A DNA stretch of 64,000 bases from Chamaelirium japonicum (Eukaryota > Streptophyta > Magnoliopsida > Liliales > Melanthiaceae), in NCBI GenBank assembly GCA_947650365.1, contig OX393549.1, positions 17,860,896 to 17,924,895 on the forward strand, in the 5' to 3' direction. Positions 37,235-50,713 of the stretch are shown piece by piece. The notes beneath the pieces were generated by a model. It saw nothing but the letters and a program-made list of their open reading frames with translations, had not been told where the DNA came from and ran no database searches. The number at the start of each line of letters is the position of its first letter. Positions within the stretch are counted from its first letter, which is position 1. Made by a program: the position numbers and the translations under genes.

Positions 37235-38890
37235 CACGATCCATTCTAATTCATTCGCACGAATGTATCCATTCTAATTCATTCATGCGATCCATTCTAA
37301 TTCATATGCACAAAGGTATCCATTCTAATTCATTCGTACGATCCATTCTAATTCAGGATCGTACGAATGAATTAGAATGGATACATTCGTACGAATGAAT
37401 TAGAATTGATCGTACGAATGAATTAGAATGGATCGTGCGAATGAATTAGAATGGATCGTACGAATGAATTAGAACGGATCGTACGAATGAATTAGAATGG
37501 ATCGTACGAATGAATTAGAATGGATCTTACGAATGAATTAGAATGGATCGTACGAATGAATTAGAATGGATACATTCGTGCGAATGAATTAGAATGGATC
37601 GGATGAATGAATTAGAATGGATCGTACGAATGAATTAGAATGGATCAAATGAATGAATTAGAATGGTTACATTCATGCGAATGAATTAGAATGGATCGTA
37701 CGAATGGATTAGAATGGATCGTACAAATGGATTAGAATGGATACATTCGAGCGAATGAATTAGAATGGATCGTATGAATGAATTAGAATGGATCGTACGA
37801 ATGGATTAGAATGGATCCTACGAATGGATTAGAATGGATACCATTGTGCATATGAATTTGAATGGATCATACGAATGAATTAGAATGGATCATATTAATG
37901 AATTAGAATGGATTGTACGAATGAATTAGAATGGATACATTCGTGCGAATGAATTAGAATGGATCGTGCGAATCAATTAGACTGGATCGTGCGAATGAAT
38001 AAGAATAGATCATACGAATGAATTAGAATGGATCGTACGAATTAATTAGAATGGATACATTCGTGCGAATGAATTAGAATGGATTGTATGAATGAATTAG
38101 AATGGATCGTACGAATGAATTAGAATGGATCATACGAATTAATTAGAATGGATCATACGAATGAATTAGAATGGATCGCACGAATGAATTAGAATGGATA
38201 CATTCGTGAATGAATTAGAATGGATTGTGCGAATGAATAAGAACAGATCGTGCGAATGAATTAGAATGGATCGTACGAATGAATTAGAATGGATCGTGCG
38301 AATGAATTAGAATGGATCGTAGGAATGAATTAGAATGGATACATTTGTGCGAATGAATTAGAATGGATCGTATGAATGAATTAGAATGGATTGTATGAAT
38401 GAATTAGAATGGATCGTACGAATGAATTAGAATGGATCGTGCGAATGAATTAGAATGGATCGTACGAATTAATTAGAATGGATCGTACGAATGAACTAGA
38501 ATGGATACATTCGTGCGAATGAATTAGAATGGATCGTACGAATGAATTAGAATGGATCGTACGAATGAATTAGAATGGATCTTACGAATGAATTTGAATG
38601 GATCGTACGAATGAATTAGAATGGATCGTACGAATGAATTAGAATGGATACATTCGTGCGAATGAATTAGAATGGATCGGACGAATGAATTAGAATGGAT
38701 CGTACGAATGAATTAGAATGGATCGTACGAATGAATTAGAACGGATCGTACGACTAAATTAGAATGGATACATTCGTCCGAATGAATTAGAATGGATCAT
38801 ACGAATGAGTAAGAATGGATCGTACGAATGAAATAGAATAGATTGTACGAATGAATTAGAATGGATCCTACGAATGAATTAGAATGGATC
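36866..38890. repeat. 2.3-kb tandem duplication, copy 2
   Basis: Nearly identical to 34560-36865 apart from the 282-bp difference and scattered substitutions (for example CCATTGTG kept, GAAGGAATAAG against GAATGAATAAG). It contains module C in minus sense and a 122-bp plus island at 37235-37356, as in copy 1 (34929-35049). Confidence 0.9.
37235..37356 (+). repeat. 122-bp plus island
   Basis: Second copy of the 34929 island, bounded by GTGCAC and TTCAGGATC. Confidence 0.9.
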
Positions 38891-38989
38891 GTGTGAAAGA
38901 ATTAGAATGGATTGTATGAATGAATTAGAATGGATCGTATGAATGAATTAGAATGGATCGTGGGAATGAATTCGAATGGATCGTACGAA
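37357..38989 (-). repeat. Minus-sense block, modules C and A
   Basis: Second copy of the 35.05 kb block without its 282-bp stretch. It continues past the duplication into GTGTGAAAG and ATTCGAATGG and ends at GAATTC 38987-38992. Confidence 0.9.
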
Positions 38990-41329
38990 TTCATTCTAAT
39001 TCATTCATACAATCCATTCTAATTCTTTCACACGATCCATTCTAATTCATTCGTACGTTCCATTCTAATTCATTAGCACGATCCATGCTAATTCATTCGT
39101 TCGATCAATTCTAATTCATTAGAACGATCCATTCTAATTCATTCGTACGATCCATTCTAATTCATTCGCACGATCCATTCTAATTCATTCATAGGATCCA
39201 TTCTAATTCATTCATACGATCTATTCTAATTCTTTCGCACGAATGTATCCATTCTAATTCATTCGTACGAATGTATCCATTCTAATTCATTCGTACGATC
39301 CATTCTAATTCATTCGTACAATCTATTCTAATTCATTCGCACGAATGTATCCATTCTAATTCATTCGTACGAATCCATTCTAATTCATTCGTACAATCCA
39401 TTCTATTTCATTCGTACGATCCATTCTTACCCATTCGTATGATCCATTCTAATTCATTCGCACGAATGTATCCATTCTAAATCATTCGTACGATCCATTC
39501 TAATTCATTCGTACGATCCACTCTAAATCATTCGTACAATCCATTCTATTTCATTCGTACGATCAATTCTAATTTATTAGCACGATCCATTCTAATTCAT
39601 TCGTACGATCCATTCAAATTCATTCGCAAGATCCATTCTAATTCATTCGTACAATCCATTCTATTTCATTCGTACGATCCATTCTTACTCATTCGTATGA
39701 TCCATTCTAATTCATTCGCACGAATGTATCCATTCTAATCCATTCGTACGATCCATTCTAATCTATTCGTACGATCCATTCTAATTCATTCGCATGAATG
39801 TAACCATTCTAATTCATTCATTTGATCCATTCTAATTTATTCGTACGATCCATTCTAATTCATTCGTCCGATCCATTCTAATTCATTCGCACGAATGTAT
39901 CCATTCTAAACCATTCATACGATCTATTCTAATTTATTCGTACAATCCATTCTAATTCATTCGTAAGATCCATTCTAATTCATTCGTACGATCCATTCCA
40001 ATTCATTCGCACGAATGTATCCATTCTAGTTCATTCGTACGATCTATTCTAATTCATTCGTACGATCCATTCTAATTCATTCGCACGATCCATTCTAATT
40101 CATTCGTACGATCCATTCTAATTCATTCGCACGAATGTATCCATTCTAATTCATTCGTACATACGATCCATTCTAATTCATTCGCACGAATGTATCCATT
40201 CTAATTCATTTGTATAATCCATTCTATTTCATTCGTACGATCCATTCTTACTCATTCGTATGATCCATTCTAATTCATTCGCACGAATGTATCCATTCTA
40301 ATTCATTCGTATGATCCATTGTAATTCATTCGTACTATCCATTCTAATTCATTCGTACAATCCATTCTAATTCATTCGTATGATCCACTCTAATTTATTC
40401 GTTCAAATATATCCATTCTAATTCATTCGTACGATCCATTCTAATTCATTCGCACGATCCATTCTAATTCATTCGCACGAATGTATCCATTCTAATTCAT
40501 TTGCACGATCCATTCTAATTCATTCCTATGATCTATTCTAATTCATTCGTACGATCCATTCTAATTTATTCGCTCGAATGTATCCATTCTAATTCATTCG
40601 TACGATCCATTCTAATTCGTTTATATGATCTATTATAATTCGTTCGTACGATCCATTCTAATTCGTTCGTACGATCTATTCTAATTCATTTGTATGATCC
40701 ATTCTAATTCATTCCTACGATCTATTCTAATTCATTCGCTCGAATATATCCATTCTAATTCATTCGTTCGATCCATTCTAATTCATTCGCACGACCCATT
40801 CTAATTCATTCATATGATCCATTCTAATCCATTCATACGATCCATTCTAATTCATTCGTACGATCCATTCTAATTCATTTGTACGATCCATTCTAATTCA
40901 TTCGCACGAATGTATCCATTCTAGTTCATTCCTACGATCCATTCTAATTCATTCGTACGATCCATTCTAATTCATTCGCACGATCCATTCTAATTCATTC
41001 GTACGATCCATTCTAATTCATTCATACGATCCATTCTAATTCATTCGTACGATCCATTCTAATTCATTCATACAATCTATTCTAATTCATTCGTACGATC
41101 CATTCTAATTCACTCATACGATCCATTCTAATACATTCATACGATCCATTCTAATTCATTTGCACGAATATATCCATTCTAATTCATTCGTACGATCCAT
41201 TCTAATTCCTTCGTACGATCCATTCTAATTCATTCGTACGATCTATTCTAATTCATTCGTACGATCCATTCTAATTCATTCGTACGATCCATTCTAATTC
41301 ATTCGTACAATCTATTCTAATTCATTCGT
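38990..41329 (+). repeat. Plus-sense block (2.34 kb), B, C, G, E
   Basis: Module B to about 39250, A-like pairs, CATGAATGTAACC and CATTTGATCC (39790-39830), module G as TTCAAATATATCC (40400), module E near 41110-41180. Confidence 0.9.
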
Positions 41330-42667
41330 ACGAATGGATACATTCGTGTGAATGAATTAGAATGGATCGTACGAATGAGTAAGAATGGATCGTACGAATG
41401 AAATAGAATGGATTGCACGAATGAATTAGAATGGATCGTACGAATGAATTAGAATGGATCGTGTGAAAGAATTAGAATGGATTGTATGAATGAATTAGAA
41501 TGGATCGTACAAATGAATTAGAATAGATCATACGAATGAATTAGAATGGATCGTACGAATGAATTAGAATGGATCGTACGAATGAATTAGAATGGATCGT
41601 AGGAATGAACTAGAATGGATACATTCGTGCGAATGAATTAGAATGGATCGTACAAATGAATTAGAATGGATCGTACGAATGAATTAGAATGGATCGTATG
41701 AATGGATTAGAATGGATCATATGAATGAATTAGAATGGGTCGTGCGAATGAATTAGAATGGATCGTATGAATGAATTAGAATGGATCGTACGAATGAAAT
41801 AGAATAGATTGTACGAATGAATTAGAATGGATCCTACGAATGAATTAGAATGGATCGTACGAATGAACTAGAATGGATACATTCGTGCGAATGAATTAGA
41901 ATGGATTGTATGAATGAATTAGAATGGATCGTACGAATGAATTAGAATGGATCGTATGAGTGAATTAGAATGGATACGAAGGAATTAGAGAGGATCGTAC
42001 GAAGGAATTAGAATGGATCATACGAATGAAATAGAATGGATTGTACGAAGGAATTAGAATGGATCGTACGAAGGAATTAGAATGGATCGTACGAATGAAT
42101 TAGAATGGATATATTCGTGCAAATGAATTAGAATGGATCGTATGAATGAATTAGAATGGATCGTATGAGTGAATTAGAACGGATAGTACGAATGAAGTAG
42201 AATGGATCGTATGAATAAATTAGAATGGATACATTCGTGCGAATGAATTAGAATGGATTGTATGAATGAATTAGAATAGATTGTGCGAATGAATTAGAAT
42301 GGATCGTACGAATGAATTAGAATGGATACATTCGTGCGAATAAATTAGAATGGATCAGACGAATGAATTAGAATGGATCGTACGAATGAATTAGAATGGA
42401 TCGTACGAATGAATTAGAATGGATCGTACGAATAAATTAGAATGGATACATTCGTCCGAATGAATTAGAATGGATCATACGAATGAGTAAGAATGGATCG
42501 TACGAATGAAATAGAATAGATTGTACGAATGAATTAGAATGGATCCTACGAATGAATTAGAATGGATCATGTGAAAGAATTAGAATGGATTGTATGAATG
42601 AATTAGAATGAATCGTATGAATGAATTAGAATGCATCGTGCGAATGAATTCGAATGGATCGTACGAA
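41330..42667 (-). repeat. Minus-sense block, E and A
   Basis: The post-E series first, then GATACGAAGG run, module E near 42110, module A near 42340-42600. It ends at GAATTC 42665-42670 in the 99-bp duplication. Confidence 0.88.
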
Positions 42668-42791
42668 TTCATTCATACAATCCATTCTAATTATGAATGA
42701 ATTAGAATGGATCGTATGAATGAATTAGAATGGATCGTGCGAATGAATTCGAATGGATCGTACGAATTCATTCATACAATCCATTCTAATT
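42594..42791. repeat. 99-bp tandem duplication across a strand switch
   Basis: Two 99-bp copies (42594-42692 and 42693-42791) each hold a minus stretch with ATTCGAATGG, a GAATTC switch and a short plus stretch CATACAATCC. The duplication makes an isolated 25-bp plus island at 42668-42692. Confidence 0.88.
42693..42766 (-). repeat. 74-bp minus island
   Basis: Product of the 99-bp duplication, ending at the second GAATTC (42764-42769). Confidence 0.88.
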
Positions 42792-43083
42792 CTTTCACAC
42801 GATCTATTCTAATTCATTCGTAGGATCCATTCTAATTCATTCGTACAATCTATTCTATTTCATTCGTACGATCCATTCTTACTCATTCGTATGATCCATT
42901 CTAATTCATTCGGACGAATGTATCCATTCTAATTTATTCGTACGATCCATTCTAATTCATTCGTACGATCCATTCTAATTCATTCGTACGATCCATTCTA
43001 ATTCATTCGTACAATCCATTCTAATTCTTTCACTCGATCCATTCTAATTCATTCCTAGGATCCATTCTAATTCATTCGTACAA
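42767..43083 (+). repeat. Plus-sense block, module A
   Basis: TTTCACAC, GTAGGATCC, CTATTTC, CTTACTC, CGGACGAATG. It ends abruptly at CGTACAATGAGTAAG. Confidence 0.88.
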
Positions 43084-43835
43084 TGAGTAAGAATGGATCG
43101 TACGAATGAAATAGAATGGATTGTACGAATGATTTAGAATGGATACATTCGTGCGAATGAATTAGAATGGATTGTGCGAATGAATTAGAATGGATCGTAC
43201 GAATGAATTAGAATGGATCGTGTGAAAGAATTAGAATGGATTGTATGAATGAATTAGAATAGATTGTATGAATGAATTAGAATGGATCGTACGAAGAAAT
43301 TAGAATGGATCGTACGAATGAATTAGAATGGATCGTACGAATGAATTAGAATAGATCGTACGAATGAATTAGAATGGATCGTACGAATGAATTAGAATGG
43401 ATCGTGTGAAAGAATTAGAATGGATCGTACGAATGAATTAGAATGGATTGTGCGAATGAATTAGAATGGATCGTACGAATGAATTAGAATGGATCGTGCT
43501 AATGAAATAGAATGGATTAGAATGGATCGTACGAATGAATTAGAATGGATACATTTGTGCGAATGAATTAGAATGGATACATTCGTGCGAAAGAATTAGA
43601 ATAGATTGTATGAATGAATTAGAATGGATCCTATGAATGAATTAGAATGGATCGTGCGAATGAATTAGAATGGATCGTACGAATGAATTAGAATGGATCG
43701 TGCTAATGAATTAGAATTGATCGAACGAATGAATTAGCATGGATCGTGCTAATGAATTAGAATGGAACGTACGAATGATTTAGAATGGATCGTGTGAAAG
43801 AATTAGAATGGATTGTATGAAAGAATTAGAATGAA
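43084..43835 (-). repeat. Minus-sense block ending in module B
   Basis: GAGTAAG, GTGTGAAAG, then module B at 43590-43800 with TTAGCATGG near 43735. It ends at GAATTC 43833-43838. Confidence 0.9.
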
Positions 43836-45085
43836 TTCGTATGATCCATTCGAATTCATTCGCACGATCCATTCTAATTCATTCATACGATCCATTCTAA
43901 TTCATTCGTACGATCCATTCTAATTCATTCGCACAAATGTATCCATTCTAATTCATTCGTACGATCCATTCTAATTCATTTGCACGATCCATTCTAATTC
44001 ATTCGTACGATCCATTCTAATTCATTAGCACGATCCATGCTAATTCATTCGTTCGATCAATTCTAATTCATTGGCACGATCCATTCTAATTCATTCGTAC
44101 GATCCATTCTAATTCATTCGCACAAATGTATCCATTCTAATTCATTCGTATGATCCATTCTAATTCATTCGCACGATCCATTCTAATTCATTCGTACGAT
44201 CCATTCTAATTCTTTCACATGATCCATTCTAATTCATTCGTACGATCCATTCTAATTCATTCGCATGATCCATTCTAATTCATTCATAGGATCCATTCTA
44301 ATTCATTCATACGATCTATTCTAATTCTTTCGCACGAATGTATCCATTCTAATTCATTCGCACGAATGTATCCTTTCGAATTCGTTCGTACGATCCATTC
44401 TAATTCATTCGTACGATCCATTATAATTCATTCGTACGATCCATTCTAATTGATTCATACGATCTATTCTAATTCATTCATACAATCCATTCTAATTCTT
44501 TCACACGATCCATTCTAATTCATTCGTACGATCCATTTTAATTCATTCGTACGGTCCATTCTAATTCATTCGTACGATCCATTCTAATTCATTCGCTCGA
44601 ATGTATCCATTCTAATCCATTCGTACGATCCATTCTAATCCATTCGTACGATCCATTCTAATTCATTCGCATGAATGTAACCATTCTAATTCATTCATTT
44701 GATCCATTCTAATTCATTCGTATGATCCATTCTAGTTCATTCGTCTGATCCATTCTAATTCATTCGCACGAATGTATCCATTCTAATTCATTCGTACGAT
44801 CCATTCTAATTCATTCGCACGATCCATTCTAATTCATTCATAGGATCCATTCTAATTCATTCATACGATCTATTCTAATTCTTTCGCACGAATGTATCCA
44901 TTCTAATTCATTCGCATGAATATATCCATTCTAATTCTAATTCATTCGTACGATCCATTCTAATTTATTCGTATGATCCATTCTAATTAATTCGTATGAT
45001 CCATTCTAATTCATTCGTACGATCCATTCTAATTCATTGATACAATCCATTCTAATTCATTCGTACGATCCATTCTAATACATTC
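43836..45085 (+). repeat. Plus-sense block, modules B and C
   Basis: TTAGCACGATCCATGC near 44025, two CATAGGATCC, CGCTCGAATG near 44590, CATTTGATCC near 44700. It flips at TTCGAA 45083-45088. Confidence 0.9.
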
Positions 45086-45364
45086 GAATGAATTAGAATG
45101 GATCGTACGAAGAAATTAGAATGGATCGTACGAAGGAATTAGAATGGATCGTACGAATGAATTAGAATGGATCGTACGAATGAATTAGAATAGATCGTAC
45201 GAATGAATTAGAATAGATCGTACGAATGAATTAGAATGGATCGTGTGAAAGAATTTGAATGGATCGTACGAATGAATTAGAATGGATCGTGCGAATGAAT
45301 TAGAATGGATCGTACGAATGAATTAGAATGGATCTAGCTAATGAATTAGAATTGATCGAACGAA
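45086..45364 (-). repeat. Minus-sense block, 1319-bp copy 1
   Basis: CGAAGAAATTAG, CGAAGGAATTAG, GTGTGAAAG, GATCTAGCTAATG, TTGATCGAACG, then GAATTC 45362. Confidence 0.9.
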
Positions 45365-46438
45365 TTCATTCTAATTCATTCATACAATCCATTCTAATTC
45401 TTTCACACGATCCATTCTAATTCATTCGTACGTTCCTTTCTAATTCATTAGCACGATCCATGCTAATTCATTCTAATCCATTCTAATTCATTTGTATCCA
45501 TTCTAATCCATTCGCACGATCCATTCTAATTCATTCGTGCGATCCATTCTAATTCATTAATGATCCATTCTAATTCATTCGTACGATCCATTCTATTTCA
45601 TATGCACAAAGGTATCCATTCTAATCGATTCGTAGGATCCATTCTAATCCATTCGTACGATCCATTCTAATTCATTTGTACGATCCATTCTAATTCATTC
45701 GCTCGAATGTATCCATTCTAATCCATTCGTACGATCCATTCTAATCCATTCGGACGATCCATTCTAATTCATTCGCATGAATATAACCATTCTAATTCAT
45801 TCATTTGATCCATTCTAATTCATTCGTACGATCCATTCTAATTCATTCGCACGATCCATTCTAATTCATTCAAAGGATCCATTCTAATTCATTCGTACAA
45901 TCCATTCTAATTCTTTCACACGATCCATTCTAATTCATTCGTACGATCCATTCTAATTCATTCATACAATCCATTCTAATTCATTCGTACGATCCATTCT
46001 AATTCACTCATACGATCCATTCTAATACATTCATACGATCCATTCTAATTCATTTGCACGAATATATCCATTCTAATTCATTCGTACGATCCATTCTAAT
46101 TCCTTCGTACGATCCATTCTAATTCATTCGTATGATCTATTCTAATTCATTCGTACGATCCATTCTAATTCATTCGTACGATCCATTCTAATTCCTTCGT
46201 ACAATCCATTCTAATTCATTCGTACGATCCATTCTAATTCATTCGTACGATCTATTCTAATTCATTCGTACGAATGGATACATTCGTGTGAATGAATTAG
46301 AATGGATCGTACGAATGAGTAAGAATGGATCGTACGAATGAAATTGAATGGATTGCACGAATGAATTAGAATGGATCGTATGAATGAATTAGAATGGATC
46401 GTGTGAAAGAATTAGAATGCATGGTATGAATGAATTAG
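45120..46438. repeat. 1319-bp tandem triplication, copy 1
   Basis: Spacing is exactly 1319 bp: CGAAGGAATT 45131/46450/47769 and CGAATTC junction 45361/46680/47999. Contents are a minus block, a GAATTC switch, truncated module B, modules C and E in plus sense, then the CATTCGTACGAATG switch. Confidence 0.92.
45365..46269 (+). repeat. Plus-sense block, 905 bp
   Basis: Truncated B (stops after CCATGC), C (AAAGGTAT 45602, CGCTCGAATG), CAAAGGATCC, then E near 46000-46070. It flips at CGTACG 46267-46272. Confidence 0.9.
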
Positions 46439-46683
46439 AACGGATCGTACGAAGGAATTAGAATGGATCGTACGAATGAATTAGAATGGATCATACGAAT
46501 GAATTAGAATAGATCGTACGAATGAATTAGAATGGATCGTACGAATGAATTAGAATGGATCGTGTGAAAGAATTTGAATGGATCGTAGGAATGAATTAGA
46601 ATGGATCGTGCGAATGAATTAGAATGGATCGTACGAATGAATTAGAATGGATCGTGCTAATGAATTAGAATTGATCGAACGAA
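46270..46683 (-). repeat. Minus-sense block, 414 bp
   Basis: Post-E series, then the CGAAGGAATT run. It spans the boundary between triplication copies 1 and 2. Confidence 0.9.
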
Positions 46684-47757
46684 TTCATTCTAATTCATTC
46701 ATACAATCCATTCTAATTCTTTCACACGATTCATTCTAATTCATTCGTACGTTCCTTTCTAATTCATTAGCACGATCCATGCTAATTCATTCTAATCCAT
46801 TCTAATTCATTTGTATCCATTCTAATCCATTCGCAGGATCCATTCTAATTCATTCGTGTGATCCATTCTAATTCATTAATGATCCATTCTAATTCATTCG
46901 TATGATCCATTCTAATTCATATGCACAAAGGTATCCATTCTAATCGATTCGTAGGATCCATTCTAATCCATTCGTACGATCCATTCTAATTCATTTGTAC
47001 GATCCATTCTAATTCATTCGCTCGAATGTATCCATTCTAATCCATTCGTACGATCCATTCTAATCCATTCAGACGATCCATTCTAATTCATTCGCATGAA
47101 TGTAACCATTCTAATTCATTCATTTGATCCATTCTAATTCATTCGTACGATCCATTCTAATTCATTCGCACGATCTATTCTAATTCATTCATAGGATCCA
47201 TTCTAATTCATTCGTACAATGCATTCTAATTCTTTCACACGATCCATTCTAATTCATTCGTACGATCCATTCTAATTCATTCATACAATCCATTCTAATT
47301 CATTCGTACGATCCATTCTAATTCACTCATATGATCCATTCTAATACATTCATACGATCCATTCTAATTCATTTGCACGAATATATCCATTCTAATTCAT
47401 TCGTACGATCCATTCTAATTCCTTCGTATGATCCATTCTAATTCATTCGTACGATCTATTCTAATTCATTCGTACGATCCATTCTAATTCATTCGTACGA
47501 TCCATTCTAATTCCTTCGTACGATCCATTCTAATTCATTCGTACGATCCATTCTAATTCATTTGTACGACCTATTCTAATTCATTCGTACGAATGGATAC
47601 ATTCGTGTGAATGAATTAGAATGGATCGTACGAATGAGTAAAAATGAATCGTACGAATGAAATAGAATGGATTGCACGAATGAATTAGAATGGATCGTAC
47701 GAATGAATTAGAATGGATCGTGTGAAAGAATTAGAATGGATGGTATGAATGAATTAG
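46439..47757. repeat. 1319-bp tandem triplication, copy 2
   Basis: Same content as copy 1 with isolated substitutions (CATGGTATG for GATTGTATG, CAGACGATCC for CGGACGATCC). The plus block is 905 bp in both copies. Confidence 0.92.
46684..47588 (+). repeat. Plus-sense block, 905 bp
   Basis: Copy-2 counterpart of 45365-46269, same length, with GTACAATGCATTC and CCAGACG-type substitutions. Confidence 0.9.
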
Positions 47758-48002
47758 AATGGATCGTACGAAGGAATTAGAATGGATCGTACGAATGAAT
47801 TAGAATGGATCGTACGAATGAATTAAAATAGATCGTACGAATGAATTAGAATGGATCGTACGAATGAATTAGAATGGATCATGTGAAAGAATTAGAATGG
47901 ATCGTACGAATGAATTAGAATGGATCGTGCGAATGAATTAGAATGGATCATACGAATGAATTAGAATGGATTGTGCTAATGAATTAGAATTGATCGAACG
48001 AA
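47589..48002 (-). repeat. Minus-sense block, 414 bp
   Basis: Copy-3 lead-in, same length as 46270-46683. GATTGTGCTAATG replaces GATCGTGCTAATG. Confidence 0.9.
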
Positions 48003-49055
48003 TTCATTCTAATTCATTCATACAATCCATTCTAATTCTTTCACACGATCCATTCTAATTCATTCGTATGTTCTATTCTAATTCATTAGCACGATCCATG
48101 CTAATTCATTCTAATCCATTCTAATTCATTTGTATCCATTCTAATCCATTCGCACGATCCATTCTAATTCATTCATACGATCCATTCTAATTCATTAATA
48201 TGATCCATTCTAATTCATTCGTACGATCCATTCTAATTCATATGCACAAAGGTATCCATTCTAATCCATTCGTCGGATCCATTCTAATCCATTCGTACGA
48301 TCTATTCTAATTCATTCGTACGATCCATTCTAATTCATTCGCTCGAATGTACCCATTCTAATCCATTCGTACGATCCATTCTAATCCATTCGTACGATCC
48401 ATTCTAATTCATTCGCATGAATGTAACCATTCTAATTCATTCATTTGATCCATTCTAATTCATTCGTACGATCCATTCTAATTCATTCGCACGATCCATT
48501 CTAATTCATTCATAGGATCCATTCTAATTCATTCGTACAATCCATTCTAATTCTTTCACACGATCCATTCTAATTCATTCGTACGATCCATTCTAATTCA
48601 TTCATACAATCCATTCTAATTCATTCGTACGATCCATTCTAATTCACTCATACGATCCATTCTAATACATTCATACGATCCATTCTAATTCATTTGCATG
48701 AATATATCCATTCTAATTCATTCGTACGATCCATTCTAATTCCTTCGTACGATCCATTCTAATTCATTCGTACGATCTATTCTAATTCATTCGTACGATC
48801 CATTCTAATTCCTTCGTACAATCCATTCTAATTCATTCGTACGATCCATTCTAATTCATTCGTACAACCTATTCTAATTCATTCGTACGAATGGATACAA
48901 TCGTGTGAATGAATTAGAATGGATCGTACGAATGAGTAAGAATGGATCGTACGAATGAAATAGAATGGATTGCACGAATGAATTAGAATGGATCGTACGA
49001 ATGAATTAGAATGGATCGTGTGAAAGAATTAGAATGGATTATATGAATGAATTAG
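47758..49055. repeat. 1319-bp tandem triplication, copy 3 (1298 bp)
   Basis: The gap from the switch at 47591 to that at 48889 is 1298, about one monomer short, through loss of a unit in the run near 48.8 kb. After the next CGAAGGAATT (49067) the sequence departs into GTGAGTAAG and the third 8-kb copy. Confidence 0.9.
48003..48886 (+). repeat. Plus-sense block, 884 bp
   Basis: Copy-3 counterpart, about one monomer shorter in the CGTACG run before the final switch. Confidence 0.9.
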
Positions 49056-49621
49056 AATGGATCGTACGAAGGAATTAGAATGGATCGTACGTGAGTAAGA
49101 ATGGATCTTACGAATGAAATAGAATGGATTGTGCGAATGAATTAGAATGGATCGTACGAATGAATTAGAATGGATCGTGTGAAAGAATTAGAATGGATTG
49201 TATGAATGAATTAGAATACATCGTATGAATGAATTAGAATGGATCGTACGAATGAATTAGAATGGATCGTACGAATGAATTAGAATGGATCGTACGAATG
49301 AATTAGAATGGATACATTCGTGCGAATGAATTAGAATGGATACATTCGTGCGAAAGAATTAGAATAGATCGTATGAATGAATTAGAATGGATCCTATGAA
49401 TAAATTAGAATGGATCGTGCGAATGAATTAGAATGGATCGTACGAATGAATTAGAATGGATCGTACGAATGAATTAGAATGGATCATGCTAATGAATTAG
49501 AATTGATCGAACGAATGAATTAGCATGGATCGTGCTAATGAATTATAATGGAACATACGAATGAATTAGAATGGATCGTGTGAAAGAATTAGAATGGATT
49601 ATATGAATGAATTAGGATGAA
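48887..49621 (-). repeat. Minus-sense block, joins to third 8-kb copy
   Basis: The post-E series ends at GTACGTGAGTAAG (about 49089), a joint that breaks a monomer. Module B follows at 49330-49600. It ends at GAATTC 49619-49624. Confidence 0.9.
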
Positions 49622-50049
49622 TTCGTACGATCCATTCGAATTCATTCGCACGATCCATTCTAATTCATTCATACGATCCATTCTAATTCATTCATACAAT
49701 CCATTCTAATTCTTTCACACGATCCATTCTAATTCATTCGTAGGATCCATTCTAATTCATTCGTACAATCTATTCTATTTCATTCGTACGATCCATTCTT
49801 ACTCATTCGTATGATCCATTCTAATTCATTCGGACGAATGTATCCATTCTTATTTATTCGTACGATCCATTCTAATTCATTCGTACGATCCATTCTAATT
49901 CATTCGTACGATCCATTCTTACTCATTCGTATGATCCATTCTAATTCATTCGTACGATCCATTCTAATTCATTCGTACGATCCATTCTAATTCATTCGCA
50001 CAATCTATTCTAATTCATTGGTACGATCCATTCTAATTCATTCGTACGA
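49622..50049 (+). repeat. Plus-sense block, module A
   Basis: Counterpart of 3691-4118, ending in a GATC switch (50048) whose right arm carries CGTACGGAATG. Confidence 0.9.
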
Positions 50050-50713
50050 TCGTACGAATGATTTAGAATGGAGCGTACGGAATGAATTAGAATGGATTGT
50101 ATGAATGAATTAGAATGGATACATTCGTGCGAATGAATTAGAATGGATCATACGAATGAGTAATAATGGATCGTACGAATGAAATAGAGTGGATTGTACA
50201 AATGAATTAGAATGGATCGTACAAATGAATTAGAATGGATCGTACGAATGAATTAGAATGGATCATACGAATGAGTAAGAATGGATCGTACAAATGAAAT
50301 AGAATGGATTGTACGAATGAATTAGAATGGATCGTACGAATGAATTAGAATGGATCGTGTGAAAGAATTAGAATGCATTGTATGAATAAAATTAGAATGG
50401 ATCGTATGAATGAATTAGAATGGATCGTGCGAATGAACTCTAATGGATCGCATGATCCAATCGAATAAAATGGATCGTATGAATGAATTAGAATGGATCA
50501 GGCGAATGAATTAGAATGGATAGTGCGAATGAATTAGAATCGATCGTACGAATGAATTAGAATGGATCGTACGAATGAATTAGAATGGATCATACGAATG
50601 AGTAAGAATGGATCGTACGAATGAAATAGAATAGATTGTACGAATGAATTAGAATGGATACTTTCATGCGAATGAATTAGAATGGATCGGACGATTGAAT
50701 TAGAATGGATCGT
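50050..50713 (-). repeat. Minus-sense block, decayed hairpin
   Basis: Counterpart of 4119-4873, shorter by about 90 bp. The hairpin site (50445-50465) reads AACTCTAATGG and CCAATCGAAT, so pairing is largely lost. It ends at CGTACG 50711-50716. Confidence 0.88.
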
